From the NCBI GenBank assembly GCA_020831585.1, contig JAFIGE010000032.1:1-40046 (forward strand): DNA of 40,046 nt, in the 5' to 3' direction. This document shows positions 1 through 9,173 of the stretch, in pieces. Source of the stretch: Opitutales bacterium. GTDB taxonomy: Bacteria > Verrucomicrobiota > Verrucomicrobiia > Opitutales > Oceanipulchritudinaceae. Made by a program: the position numbers and the translations under genes. How positions within the stretch are numbered: the first letter of the stretch is position 1; every line of letters starts with the position of its first letter. The notes under the pieces are model-generated. The model saw only the letters and a list, made by a program, of their open reading frames with translations. It was not told the origin of the DNA and did not search any database.

Positions 1-82
1 AAAGCTGCCTCAAAAAACATGATATTTCCCTTGCCTGAGATACAGTTGCTCCAACAAAGCGTGCTCCATGAAAATTCAGAGT

Positions 83-115
83 CCCGGATCATTTCACGCT
101 CCGGGTCCATTTTTT
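83..115. terminator. Hairpin at the 3' end of the giant exported protein gene, possible bidirectional terminator
   Basis: A 6-bp inverted repeat (CCCGGA at 83-88, TCCGGG at 100-105) encloses an 11-nt loop that contains the leftward gene's TGA stop codon. On the + strand a T-rich run (110-115, then more T after one G) follows the stem. On the - strand only a weak TTTT lies downstream. It could end transcription in either direction, but the stem is short and overlaps coding sequence. Confidence 0.3.
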
Positions 116-1381
116 GTTTTCGCGGGCGAGGAGGATGGACTTCTCAACCTTCAGGCAGAGCGGACACCAGCCGAGTTCGGCTTTGAAGCGACCCTTGCCG
201 GCGAGGGCCAGACCGGTTGGCCGGGCGAGCCCGACGAGAGTGACTTCGCCGGTGATGCTGATGATGCAAAGCACGTCGCCGCTGACCCCGAGGAACATCT
301 TGCCAAAGACTGTCGGTCCTTCGAGGAAGAAGCCGGCGCCCGCGCCGACCCCGGCGGAAAGGTTGAAGAGGCAGGTGGAGGGGATGCCGATGAGAGTCGG
401 AATCGGTATCCAAAATTCTCCGTAACCATACATTCCGGTGAAAGGCGGTTGGCCAATGACAGCGGCCACCTCGGGATCCCAGAAAAAGGGATCGATGGAA
501 CAGGCGCGGCCCAGGAAGATGCCGCCGGTGCCCGCAAAACCCTGCACCTCCACCCCGGCGGCGGCACTGATATAAAATTCATCCTTCCCGAACATGACCG
601 AGGCCCCGAGCTTGAGAATCTTAACGGACTCCGCGAAAGAGATCTCCCCTTCGAGCATAAAACCTCCGCCAAAGCCGCGCAGGGGCATGCCCTCCATGTC
701 GGCGTCAAAGATGAACTTTGCCTGAATGGAGAGGCTGGTGTCGGGAAAGAGCCACTCCACTGCAATATCTTTCGCGCCCATCGTGACCTCGGTGGCTTTG
801 CCGGACGAGGGGAGGCAAACCGAAGCCGTATTCTCCGAGTTCAACTCGCGAATGAGGAGGAAGACGTGTACCTTCATCTCATCGGGGACGTTGAGCTGGG
901 CTTTGAGGTCGAGGCGCAGCTCGGTGAGGGAATCGTTGCGGATCTTGGCGTAGCCTTTGATGTCGGCGGTGAACATCGTTGTGTTGATATCGTCGCCCAG
1001 CATCTCGTTGAACTTGTCGTCGAGCCCGCCCACGACCTCCCGCACGACTTCGCGCACGGTCAGGTTGATCTGGTCGAAGACCTCGTCGATAGCGGCGGTG
1101 AAGAGGGCCGTGGTGTCGTAGATGCGCTGCTTGATGAGGCGGTTGAAATCGGCCACGACGCGCAGGCCAAGGACATAGTCCTCCATGCGCTGCTTCATCT
1201 CCGCGCGGATGGCGGCCTCCTTCGCGGGAAAGGAGTCGACGCCGGTTTTTATCGTCTGGAGCTGGGCAAGGATGTCGTTGCGGACAAAATCGAGGGTATC
1301 CTCGATGGCCCCGAGATTGCTGTTCACGAGGTCGGTGACCTGCGCGAGGAAGGCCCCACCCTCGCCCATGGCCTCGCGCAC
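89..1381 (-). CDS. C-terminal part of the giant exported protein, downstream of an in-frame TAG
   Basis: This is the continuation, in the same reading frame, of the gene at 1628-5404. The frame stays open from 1627 to the TGA at 89-91. The first usable start after the TAG is GTG at 1381, but coding-like sequence (for example EIDARLEQAEDALTAIEGF) begins directly after the stop, so this is probably not an independent gene. The first half is rich in predicted amphipathic helices (DTLDFVRNDILAQLQTIKTG region). The second half turns glycine-rich and beta-like, with a few cysteines near the C-terminus (ELGWCPLCLKVEK). I see no signal peptide or membrane anchor in this fragment. I do not recognise the family. 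Whether it is translated depends on readthrough, internal initiation at 1381, or the TAG being a sequencing error. Confidence 0.55.
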   Translation of the reverse strand: MREAMGEGGAFLAQVTDLVNSNLGAIEDTLDFVRNDILAQLQTIKTGVDSFPAKEAAIRAEMKQRMEDYVLGLRVVADFNRLIKQRIYDTTALFTAAIDEVFDQINLTVREVVREVVGGLDDKFNEMLGDDINTTMFTADIKGYAKIRNDSLTELRLDLKAQLNVPDEMKVHVFLLIRELNSENTASVCLPSSGKATEVTMGAKDIAVEWLFPDTSLSIQAKFIFDADMEGMPLRGFGGGFMLEGEISFAESVKILKLGASVMFGKDEFYISAAAGVEVQGFAGTGGIFLGRACSIDPFFWDPEVAAVIGQPPFTGMYGYGEFWIPIPTLIGIPSTCLFNLSAGVGAGAGFFLEGPTVFGKMFLGVSGDVLCIISITGEVTLVGLARPTGLALAGKGRFKAELGWCPLCLKVEKSILLARENKKWTRSVK

Positions 1382-1627
1382 CTGAGTAATGTAATCGCGG
1401 ATTTCCCCGATGACATTGCGGACCTCGATAATGCGCGGCTCAGCCTTCTCGAGAATGGCTTCGATCTTTTCGAGGAACTCCGGCTGCTTGAGGGCACCGG
1501 AAACGAGTTCGGCCAGCCCGATGACGGTGTCTTCCAGATCGCCGAGCGCTTTGCCGTCTTTCTCCGCAATAAAGCCTTCGATGGCGGTGAGGGCGTCTTC
1601 CGCTTGTTCGAGGCGGGCATCGATCTC

Positions 1628-4600
1628 CTAGAGGACACCGGCGACGCTGGCGGCGGCTTCGAGAACATTCCGCACCTGGGGCACAAGGCCGTTGCTCACG
1701 TGGACGAGTCCCTTGTCGATTTCCTGCACGAGATTGCCCGGTTTCCAGGTCTTCGGGTCGGGATTCCAGTGGTCCAGGAGGGCGGCCATAATGGCGTCGA
1801 CCGTCGTGTTGATGGCCGGTTGCATGGCGAGGGCGAAGAACTCGCGCTGTTTCACGTCCAGGACTTCGTTGAGTCCGGCCACGCCCTTGTCGACGACCTC
1901 GGTGTTGAGGTAATCGTTGAGGACCCCGAGCACGTCGGTGGCTTTGTCGGCGACGAAGTTCGCAAGGTTGACGGTGGGCGCAATGGAGATGCTTGCGCCA
2001 AAGGAAATTTCGACAAAATCCGGCGAGAGGTAATCGACCCGGTGCTCCGTGCGGAGAACAAGAAAATCGTTCTCCAGATCCTCGAAGGAAACGAAGGAGC
2101 GGGAAGCCGGACGCCAGGTGAGCGGATACTCAAAGTCGATGATATTGAGCCAGCGCTTGACGGCGGCGGGACGGTATTTGGCCACACCCGCGCGGTATTG
2201 CTGGAAGGTGACGTCGAGCGGGAAACCGCGGTTGGTGACATCGAAGATGGTCTGATTGAAGAAATGCTCGCCGTTCTTTGCGTATCCCTGGTTTGGATAC
2301 CCACCCATGATGTGGTAGAGGACGTTGTCGTCGTCCTTGAGGGCGCTGGTATGGATGTGGGTTTCGAGGTCGGCGAAGAAGGGCACGTCGAGGTAGGCGG
2401 CGATATTCATCCAACCGAAGTCGGCGGCGGGTGCGGCGGCCCAGTCGTTGAGATAGGCTTCGCCCACGGGCGTGGCGCGGTAGGTCTGCGTGCCCGGACC
2501 GGCGAGGGTGAAATTATTCGGCAGGCGGAAGCGCGAATCAAAGGGCGGGTCGAGATCGCCGGAGCCAAGGGTCACGAGGTTGCCGTTGAGCTGGAAGGCG
2601 ATGCGACCGGAGAGGGCCTGCGGGATGCCCCCGGCGAAGGCTTCCACCCCCAGAACGAGGCGGCGGTCGGAGGGGTCGCAGAGCGCCTCGGCCTTGCCTT
2701 CAAAGGAAAGGGCGAGCGGGCGGAAATCGGCGTTCCAGTAGGCGAGCTTTTTGGACGAGCCATGATCGGCGGGCGAAATCTCCGCCCCTTCAAGCGCCCC
2801 GAGGCAGGAAATCATGAGCTTGTCGAAGTCGAGATCGAAGTCCGAGGGCCCGCCGACGTAGAGGTTGCCCCCGGTGCGGCTGATGACAGCCTGGCCATCG
2901 AGAAAGCCCCAGCCAAGCGAGGAGAACTCAAAGTCCACCCCGTAAATCGTGGCAGTGGGGTTGAACTGTCCCGTAATGGCTTCGTGGATACCGGTGATGC
3001 CACCCATGCGGACAAGGTATTTGGCGCGGTTGGTGAGGGGGAAATTCGGCTGCGCCTGGCCCGCGAGAACGATGCGCCCGTCTTGGTCGCCCCAGTCGAA
3101 GACACGGAAGTTGAGCCCGGCATAGTCGCCCAAACCGGCCTTGTAGGCGCTTATTCCAGGGCGCTCGACGGTATCGGTGGCGTTGGGATCGACACCCGTG
3201 TAAAGGAGACGGGCGGGGAGCTGGGCGGGATTCGTTGAGCCCAACTGCGAGGCGGCGAGGAAGGCACCGGGCATGTGGAAGCCAGCGTCGACGAAGGTGA
3301 AAACCGAGTGCGCGAAATCGTTTTTTTCGGCGATCCAACCCCAGCGGAGGACATGGGGCGCGTCGAGGGTGCCGCTGGCCGCGATGCCCCCGTCGCGCGT
3401 AAAGCGGAGGAAATTGTCGTCGGCCTCGAAGTTGAGCGTTTGGTTGCCGGCCTGTCCACCGCAGTCGCCGCCGGGGCAATCGCGGGTATAAGTCTGGCGG
3501 GCAAAAATCAGCATACTGAGACCGCCAAAGGACGGAACTACACGATCATCGACGATGCGCTGGCTGCCGCTATTGAAGGCTACCTCGCTCCCGAGCGGAA
3601 AGTGCGGGCGAAAAGGGACGATGATACCCACGCCACCAAGGGAGAGGTCTACTGAGAGAAGTGCGCTGCCGCTGCCATCAATGCTGACCACAGCCTCCGG
3701 GCTGGTAACGCCGACGCCGAAATAGTAGAGATCGTTCGAGGGCTTGGAATTTTCCGCAAAGGGCACGTCGGGATCGCTGCGAAGGGCCCAAACCGCTTCC
3801 CGGCGCACGTAGAGCGCATCCCCTGTAGCGGCAAAACGGATACGGTCGTCGGCCACATCCCAATAGACAAAGGACGACTCGAAAATGAAGGGTTTGGATT
3901 CCTCGGAAACCCAGCGGCTGCCGGCGGCGACGAGGGTGGCGTCCACTGGGGTGAGTTGTGCGGTGAGAGCGATGCCGGGAAAGACGACATCCGGGTCGTG
4001 GATGCGGGTGTTGCTGTCGAAGCCGGTGCCCAAGCCGCTGGGATACCGGAGGCGCACGTTGCCGGAGAAACCGCTGGGGGTGGCCGTGACATTCTCAAGG
4101 GAATAGAAAATGTTCCCGGGCACCAGGGGCAGGCCCGTGCCGGAAAAGGTGATGGAGCCCCCGTCGAGGGTGGCGGTGCCGTTGTTGGCCAGGCGCACGG
4201 GCAGATCCGTGCCGTTGCCAAAGGAAAGGCCGAGAAGTTGGCCGCTCTGACCACTCACGCGCAGGCTCGTCTCCACGTAGCCCGCGCCCAGCGCGCCCGC
4301 CACCGGTCCAGGGGTGGCGATGGCGGAAAAGCTGCCGGTCACACCGTTGACGATGAGGTTTCCGTTGAAATCGAGGAGGCGGGTATCAGGCGTCGGGAGA
4401 TGGTTGCCCGCGATGGGAAAGGGCGAACCCGGAACCTCAAAGTGCCCCACCGTCACCGTGGCGGTGTAGGTGCGGGCGCGGGAGGCGAGCTGCCCGGTGG
4501 GACGCAGGTTGAGGACGCGGTTGTTGTTCGCGATGGAGGGCCGGTTGGGCTGAGCGAAGACGATGTTGTAGGAGTGCTGCTGGTGGGTAAAGTCGAAGGT

Positions 4601-5404
4601 CGATTGCTGCAAGGGGATGGTGTTTCCAAGGTCGTCGCGGAGAACCACGGACACCCGCGTTGTCACTTCCGAGGTGGCGGGAGCGACGTTGAACTCATCG
4701 TAGCGGTAAGCGCGCACCGACGCAGTCACGCGGAAGGCGTCGTTGCCCGCGTCGGTCTGCACCCGGTAAGCGCGGGTAACACTTGCGGAAAGCAGCTCGG
4801 TGATGACATTGAGGGCGGCGTCGCCCGTGACCACCTGGGGAAAGTGCTTGTAGCTTTGCGGGGTTGTCGACGCCGTGATCAGGTCGATGGAGTAAAAGAG
4901 GCTGGCCGGATTGAGGAGGCGACGGGCGACCTTCATCTCCACCCGGTAGTTCTTGTAGGGGCTCAACTTCGCCACACTCGCGGCTGGAGCGACGCGGACG
5001 CTGATAAAGCGGTCGATGACCGTCGGGTTGGCGGGGGACATGTTGACCTCCTCGATGATCTCCAACGTCGTTCCCGTCGAACCGCCCCCCAGGTCGAGCG
5101 TGTGCGCCACACCATCTTCATCAAGCAGCTGGAAGCGGCATCGGTAGTTGTAATGGTGCTGGTCCGTCCCGGACCGCGTAAAGCGCATGTGGGCCGTCAC
5201 TTCGATGGCGTCTCGGTTGTAGTCCGGATCGGCGTTGTTGCGGTCCGAGGTGATGACGTAGCCGGTGTAATTAGTCTCGTCGAAAGAGATGAGCTGGTGC
5301 CCCACCGCCGCGCGCGCCGCGCCGGACAAAGAGAGCGCGAGCGCACAAACGAAGAAAAGGGACGAGCGGCTCGGGAACGAGCGGGCAGGAAAGAAACTTT
5401 TCAT
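1628..5404 (-). CDS. Giant exported beta-rich protein of unknown function, interrupted by TAG
   Basis: The gene encodes 1258 residues from ATG 5404 to TAG 1628-1630; the frame continues for about 512 more codons to position 89, so the intact product would be about 1770 residues. The start at 5404 is chosen over an upstream one at 5449 because it gives a classic signal peptide: basic MKSFFPARSFPSR, a hydrophobic core, then AARA as the cleavage region. Most of the protein is predicted to be beta-rich, with many short Gly/Asn/Asp turns, and the last 130 residues before the stop become helical (VGLNEVLDVKQREFF region). I cannot assign a domain family. It is probably periplasmic or surface exposed. 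Two LuxR-type regulator genes lie directly upstream on the same strand, which makes them candidate regulators; that is inference. Confidence 0.7.
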   Translation of the reverse strand: MKSFFPARSFPSRSSLFFVCALALSLSGAARAAVGHQLISFDETNYTGYVITSDRNNADPDYNRDAIEVTAHMRFTRSGTDQHHYNYRCRFQLLDEDGVAHTLDLGGGSTGTTLEIIEEVNMSPANPTVIDRFISVRVAPAASVAKLSPYKNYRVEMKVARRLLNPASLFYSIDLITASTTPQSYKHFPQVVTGDAALNVITELLSASVTRAYRVQTDAGNDAFRVTASVRAYRYDEFNVAPATSEVTTRVSVVLRDDLGNTIPLQQSTFDFTHQQHSYNIVFAQPNRPSIANNNRVLNLRPTGQLASRARTYTATVTVGHFEVPGSPFPIAGNHLPTPDTRLLDFNGNLIVNGVTGSFSAIATPGPVAGALGAGYVETSLRVSGQSGQLLGLSFGNGTDLPVRLANNGTATLDGGSITFSGTGLPLVPGNIFYSLENVTATPSGFSGNVRLRYPSGLGTGFDSNTRIHDPDVVFPGIALTAQLTPVDATLVAAGSRWVSEESKPFIFESSFVYWDVADDRIRFAATGDALYVRREAVWALRSDPDVPFAENSKPSNDLYYFGVGVTSPEAVVSIDGSGSALLSVDLSLGGVGIIVPFRPHFPLGSEVAFNSGSQRIVDDRVVPSFGGLSMLIFARQTYTRDCPGGDCGGQAGNQTLNFEADDNFLRFTRDGGIAASGTLDAPHVLRWGWIAEKNDFAHSVFTFVDAGFHMPGAFLAASQLGSTNPAQLPARLLYTGVDPNATDTVERPGISAYKAGLGDYAGLNFRVFDWGDQDGRIVLAGQAQPNFPLTNRAKYLVRMGGITGIHEAITGQFNPTATIYGVDFEFSSLGWGFLDGQAVISRTGGNLYVGGPSDFDLDFDKLMISCLGALEGAEISPADHGSSKKLAYWNADFRPLALSFEGKAEALCDPSDRRLVLGVEAFAGGIPQALSGRIAFQLNGNLVTLGSGDLDPPFDSRFRLPNNFTLAGPGTQTYRATPVGEAYLNDWAAAPAADFGWMNIAAYLDVPFFADLETHIHTSALKDDDNVLYHIMGGYPNQGYAKNGEHFFNQTIFDVTNRGFPLDVTFQQYRAGVAKYRPAAVKRWLNIIDFEYPLTWRPASRSFVSFEDLENDFLVLRTEHRVDYLSPDFVEISFGASISIAPTVNLANFVADKATDVLGVLNDYLNTEVVDKGVAGLNEVLDVKQREFFALAMQPAINTTVDAIMAALLDHWNPDPKTWKPGNLVQEIDKGLVHVSNGLVPQVRNVLEAAASVAGVL

Positions 5405-5527
5405 AGGACAGGGGCTTGAGAGCAAAACCGGTAGACTGCATCGCGCCATTAGCCCGACGGGATGCTTTGATGATCACAGCTTATCACCATCCGGCAGATT
5501 TGAACATCCCCCAAAGGAGGGGGGTCC

Positions 5528-6538
5528 TCAACCTTCGCCGTATTGTCTGGCCGCTTCGGTGCGGCTTTTTGCGCCGAGCTTGCGGAAAATCTCCTTGAGG
5601 TAGGACTTCACGGTGTGGAGACGCAGCCCAAGAATGATCGCGATTTCCTCGTTCGTTTTCCCCTCCCGCACCCAGTGCAGCAATTCGCGCTCGCGCGGCG
5701 TAAGCGCGGCCACCGGGCGACTGGCTTCTTCCAGAAGCAACTGCCCCGACCCTTGCCAGTTGCGCGCCCAACGCAGCCGCAAACAACCGCGTGGTCCAGT
5801 GGCCTCAAAGGGAGCCAAGGCGCTATCCAAAACCCCTCTTCGCAGGAGGGCAAGCTGGACCGTGGCCCATCCGAGAAAGTCACGCTGGAGGTAGCTCGGG
5901 TCAGCCCCCACGACCTGCGCCCACGTGTCCTTCCGGGCACGAAAGAGCGGCGAAAGCTGACTGTTCTCTCTGATCACCTGGAGGGCACCGCCGGGAACAT
6001 TCTGCTGGTGCAATCGGGCAAAGAGAACCGCGTTTTGGAAAGCCTGTTTGCAATGGGGACCGATTTGACGAAGCGTTTCCACTTCGTTGGCGCGGAATCC
6101 ACGCCGCGAACGTAGCACTCCAATCATAAGGCTCAACTGGGAGTCGACCGGAAAGTCGAGAGTCACAAAATCCTCCACCGCATCAAACCGCAGAAGCTCC
6201 CGGTAGAGTGGATGCTCGTGCCAGCCAACCCGGCCGAACATGTGCGACAAGACCTTGGTGCCCAGAGGATCTCCCGGAGAAGGCTCCCAGATCGGGTGGT
6301 TCTTGGCCACTCCGGATGTGTTCAGCACCTCCGTGAAATCCGGTGCGGAAAAGGGATGGGCCAGACGCACTTGCAAGGCCTCGCGGGCCGCCGGGCGGTT
6401 GATCCCGACAAGCACGTTGTCGCCCGGGACCAAATCACGCAGATGCGCCACAAGGTGTTCGGCCAAGGATGCTTCATCCCGCAAAGTGAACAAATCGTGG
6501 GGAAAATCGAGCTGGCGAATACGGGCGGATGGAGGCAT
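5528..6538 (-). CDS. LuxR-type transcriptional regulator (first of a tandem pair)
   Basis: The product has 336 residues. The C-terminal part (about 270-330) is a LuxR/GerE helix-turn-helix: LTPRERELLHWVREGKTNEE, then a recognition-helix region HTVKSYLKEIFRKLG. The long N-terminal part (about 10-200) has no receiver-type phosphoacceptor motif and resembles a GAF/PAS-like sensory domain only in general pattern. It shares blocks with the neighbouring regulator: PGDN near residue 40, HPxW near 90, VLSxM, Wxx(H/N)Pxx.E.LR, and GV(L/M)RSRxGF. The pair therefore arose by duplication. Its start lies 17 bp after the end of the upstream regulator, so the two are probably co-transcribed. The ligand is unknown. 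The giant exported protein gene begins about 120 bp downstream on the same strand. Confidence 0.85.
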   Translation of the reverse strand: MPPSARIRQLDFPHDLFTLRDEASLAEHLVAHLRDLVPGDNVLVGINRPAAREALQVRLAHPFSAPDFTEVLNTSGVAKNHPIWEPSPGDPLGTKVLSHMFGRVGWHEHPLYRELLRFDAVEDFVTLDFPVDSQLSLMIGVLRSRRGFRANEVETLRQIGPHCKQAFQNAVLFARLHQQNVPGGALQVIRENSQLSPLFRARKDTWAQVVGADPSYLQRDFLGWATVQLALLRRGVLDSALAPFEATGPRGCLRLRWARNWQGSGQLLLEEASRPVAALTPRERELLHWVREGKTNEEIAIILGLRLHTVKSYLKEIFRKLGAKSRTEAARQYGEG

Positions 6539-6555
6539 TGCGGGATAACAGCGGT

Positions 6556-7584
6556 TCAGGATGGCGGATGGAGGGAACCTCCTCCGTGCTTGAAATATAG
6601 GCGGGCCGCCGCCGTGCGGTTATCCACACTCAGCTTGGCAAAGATCTGTTTCACGTGGTGACGCACAGTGTGTACACTCATCCCAAGGTCCCGTGCGATC
6701 CCGGCGTTGCGCCGACCCACGGCCAACCGCCCGAGAACCTCCCGCTCACGGGGGCTGAGGGTCCGTGGAGCTGGAACCGATTCGGTAATGGAAAGAAGAA
6801 TACGGAAGCCCCCTGCATTCCAGTCGCGGACCATGCGAAACTCAAAAATCCGTCCATTCTGCGGCAAGCACAGGGCCTGCAACATCCGCTCGGACACGCC
6901 GCGCTCCAGCAGCCTCGCCTGTTCGCACGCCCACGCGTCGAGCCGGGGCGCGGAAGCTGCCTGTGTATTAAAAACAGAGGACAACCCATTCCCCCTCGCT
7001 CCCCGCTCGAGGGCCGACGCCGAAGAGAAAGCGACACCACCAGAATCGCCTCCCCGGCAACAGCGCTCGGAAAACCGCGCGTTCTCAAGCGCATGCGGCA
7101 GGTGCGCCCGCAGAATCCCCAAGATCTGCCGGTCCCCCGCCGAAAAGCCCACGCGGGAACGCATCACCCCCACCGTGTGAAAGCAATCCGGCTGCCCGAA
7201 TTCGATATTGAGGTGGTCGAGCACCCGGTCCTCGCGCAAAACCTCGACAAAAAACGGATTCTTCCGCCATTCCCGCCCGGCCTCCATATCCGAGAGTACT
7301 TTGATGGGTTGGCGACGGTCGAGCAGGTGCCGCCAGAAAGGATGATGCCCGAGCAAGCCGGTCTCGTTGGCTTCACCAAGAAAACGCTCCCGACTGAGGG
7401 GATGCCGCGTAACGATGGCCGAGATCCGGCGGGTGGACGCATGGTGTCGGCCAAACATGTGGTTGTCACCCGGAATGAGCTCAGGCAAATCCCCGACAAT
7501 TGTTTGCGCCAAATCCGTCACGCTTTGCAAACGATAAGCGCGGACCAGGAAATCCAAAACCCTTCGGTGGCGAGCAGACACCAT
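6556..7584 (-). CDS. LuxR-type transcriptional regulator (second of a tandem pair)
   Basis: The product has 342 residues from ATG 7584; a TTG at 7611 would add nine residues and is less likely. The C-terminal LuxR/GerE helix-turn-helix reads LSPREREVLGRLAVGRRN, followed by HTVRHHVKQIFAKLSVDNRT. The N-terminal part aligns block by block with the downstream regulator (PGDN, HPFW, VLSDM, NPFFVEVLREDRV, GVMRSRVGF), giving two homologous proteins of nearly the same length. There is no receiver domain, so signal input is probably a small molecule or protein bound by the N-terminal domain; this is inferred from family behaviour. The gene is divergent from the iron-type dehydrogenase homologue across a spacer of about 260 bp. 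That makes control of both the dehydrogenase and the downstream exported protein plausible but unproven. Confidence 0.85.
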   Translation of the reverse strand: MVSARHRRVLDFLVRAYRLQSVTDLAQTIVGDLPELIPGDNHMFGRHHASTRRISAIVTRHPLSRERFLGEANETGLLGHHPFWRHLLDRRQPIKVLSDMEAGREWRKNPFFVEVLREDRVLDHLNIEFGQPDCFHTVGVMRSRVGFSAGDRQILGILRAHLPHALENARFSERCCRGGDSGGVAFSSASALERGARGNGLSSVFNTQAASAPRLDAWACEQARLLERGVSERMLQALCLPQNGRIFEFRMVRDWNAGGFRILLSITESVPAPRTLSPREREVLGRLAVGRRNAGIARDLGMSVHTVRHHVKQIFAKLSVDNRTAAARLYFKHGGGSLHPPS

Positions 7585-7847
7585 AACAGCAAGCACATGT
7601 CTCTGACCCAATCATGATTGAGGGTCAATTCCCATCTGGCCTCGATCAGGGGCTACCCCGAAAGCATAGACCAACCTCATTCCCTCACTTAACCGCAAAC
7701 CGTTGAGCAAGGAGAATCATCGTTTCCGGACTGCCTTGAAACAAAGAAATTGAAGCGTTCACACCCCCAGTCTTTCGCTTCGGGCGACGAAAGTCAAGGA
7801 ATAATACCACATTGCATCCACATTGCTTTTTGCCCTTTCCTTGACGG

Positions 7848-9086
7848 ATGAGGCCTTTCCGGCGATCAACGGCAGGCATGGATAGGATGGTAGATTTGAG
7901 CCAGCTGGCGGGCTTTGATCACGTGTTTACCGGAAGGGATTGCGCGAAGAGTTTACCAGATTGGATCTTATCCCTCGCAGACCGTCCGACCGTGACACTC
8001 GTCACCGGTGCCCAGACTATTGAACGCTCAGAAATGGCGCAGGATCTCATTTGTCGCCTCGCTTTGGTGGCGAAGCTCATCCATCTGCGTGTCGGCGGCG
8101 AACCATCTGACGAATGGGTGGATGCGGCGCGAAAAGAGGTGAGGGCGATGGGAGACACCACTTGTGTGGTTTCGATCGGAGGCGGTAGCGCTCTTGACGC
8201 CGGCAAAGCACTGGCCGCCCTGCTTTGCGAGAAGGCCCCGTCGATCGAATACCTCGAAGGCGTGGGCTTCCGCAACCCGTCCGGAAAGATGCTGCCTTGG
8301 TTCGCCCTCCCCACCACCGCCGGAACAGGAAGTGAAGCAAGCACTAACGCAGTGCTCAGCCGCCCGGGCTCCACCGGCTTCAAACGATCTCTCCGCCATC
8401 CCGCATACCGTCCCTCCGGTGTGTGGCTCGACCCCAATCTGACCGCCACCTGCACGCCCGCTGTCATCGCCTCCTGCGGAATGGATGCATTTACACAACT
8501 ATTTGAAGCCTGGTCATCCACGCAGGTTCCGGCGGATCTCGCAGAGGTCCTCGAAGATGCCCTCGTGGCCGTCTATCGCCATCTGCCGTCCCTTGTCGAG
8601 GGCACGGCTACGGATCCCACTCATGCGCGGGAAGCTCTCCTGATTGCGGCCTTTCTTTCCGGCCTGGGCTTGACACGGGCTGGCCTGGGAACGGCCCACG
8701 GGCTGGCGGGGCCGATTGGCGCAGTAGTTCCGATCGCCCACGGTCTCGTCTGTGCCCGGTTGGCCGGACCCTGTCTGAGGGAAACAGTGGAGTGGCTCCG
8801 TGCAAACCCTCAAGGTCGTCACGCGACCAAGGCTCTTGGAAAGATGACTCGTTTGCGCGAGCGGTTGGCACCCTATTCTCCGGGCAGCACCGATGCCTTC
8901 GCCGACATTCAAGGTTGGGCAGACCGCTGGGAGCTTCCACGGCTTGGAGAAGTGGGGCTCCATCCCGCGCACCACCCCGGGGTTCTTCGCCTCGCATCAG
9001 ACAGAAATAGCCCAGCCCAGCTTGGACCGACGGTTTGGAAGGCCATCCTCGCTGAGCAGAAGCCATTTCCCGGCGGATTGAAATGA
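7848..9086 (+). CDS. Iron-containing alcohol dehydrogenase family protein
   Basis: The product is 412 residues if translated from ATG 7848; ATG 7878 or 7887 are equally plausible because none has a strong ribosome site. Family signatures are clear: the NAD(P)-binding GGGS at about 111-114, PTTAGTGSE at about 155-163, and the metal-site region GMDAFTQ at about 211-217 with later histidines at about 284 (AHGLAGP) and 298 (IAHG). Members of the family (FucO, AdhB types) reduce or oxidise alcohols and aldehydes using a divalent metal held by one Asp and three His. Here the first His position is Gln, while Asp213 and the other two His remain. The substrate cannot be told. The gene stands alone, divergent from two LuxR-type regulators and upstream of gyrB. 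Confidence 0.88.
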   Translation: MRPFRRSTAGMDRMVDLSQLAGFDHVFTGRDCAKSLPDWILSLADRPTVTLVTGAQTIERSEMAQDLICRLALVAKLIHLRVGGEPSDEWVDAARKEVRAMGDTTCVVSIGGGSALDAGKALAALLCEKAPSIEYLEGVGFRNPSGKMLPWFALPTTAGTGSEASTNAVLSRPGSTGFKRSLRHPAYRPSGVWLDPNLTATCTPAVIASCGMDAFTQLFEAWSSTQVPADLAEVLEDALVAVYRHLPSLVEGTATDPTHAREALLIAAFLSGLGLTRAGLGTAHGLAGPIGAVVPIAHGLVCARLAGPCLRETVEWLRANPQGRHATKALGKMTRLRERLAPYSPGSTDAFADIQGWADRWELPRLGEVGLHPAHHPGVLRLASDRNSPAQLGPTVWKAILAEQKPFPGGLK

Positions 9087-9173
9087 TTCCCCGCTTCTAC
9101 CCCAATCCTTCCAACACGCGGGAGCCGTTGCCTTCTGCGTGAAAAAGCACCTAAGCAGAATCAATGAAACCCG

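Noticed and set aside
1628-1630. Reassignment of TAG to an amino acid
   Set aside because: Several intact genes in the window end in TAG at their expected family length, for example hisF, so TAG is a normal stop here.
1324-1686. Separate leftward 120-codon frame across the TAG region
   Set aside because: It is in a different frame, rich in Ser, Arg, Pro and Lys, and overlaps the continuing frame of the giant protein, which has much better coding character.
68-3238. Rightward open frame of more than 1000 codons opposite the giant exported protein gene
   Set aside because: It mirrors the leftward gene's codon pattern in GC-rich DNA; composition (very rich in Gly, Glu, Asp, Val, His) and lack of any domain mark it as an antisense shadow.
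5509-5525. CCCCC/GGGGG pairing as a terminator after the first LuxR-type gene
   Set aside because: The stem is only about 5 bp and there is no T tract on the relevant strand.
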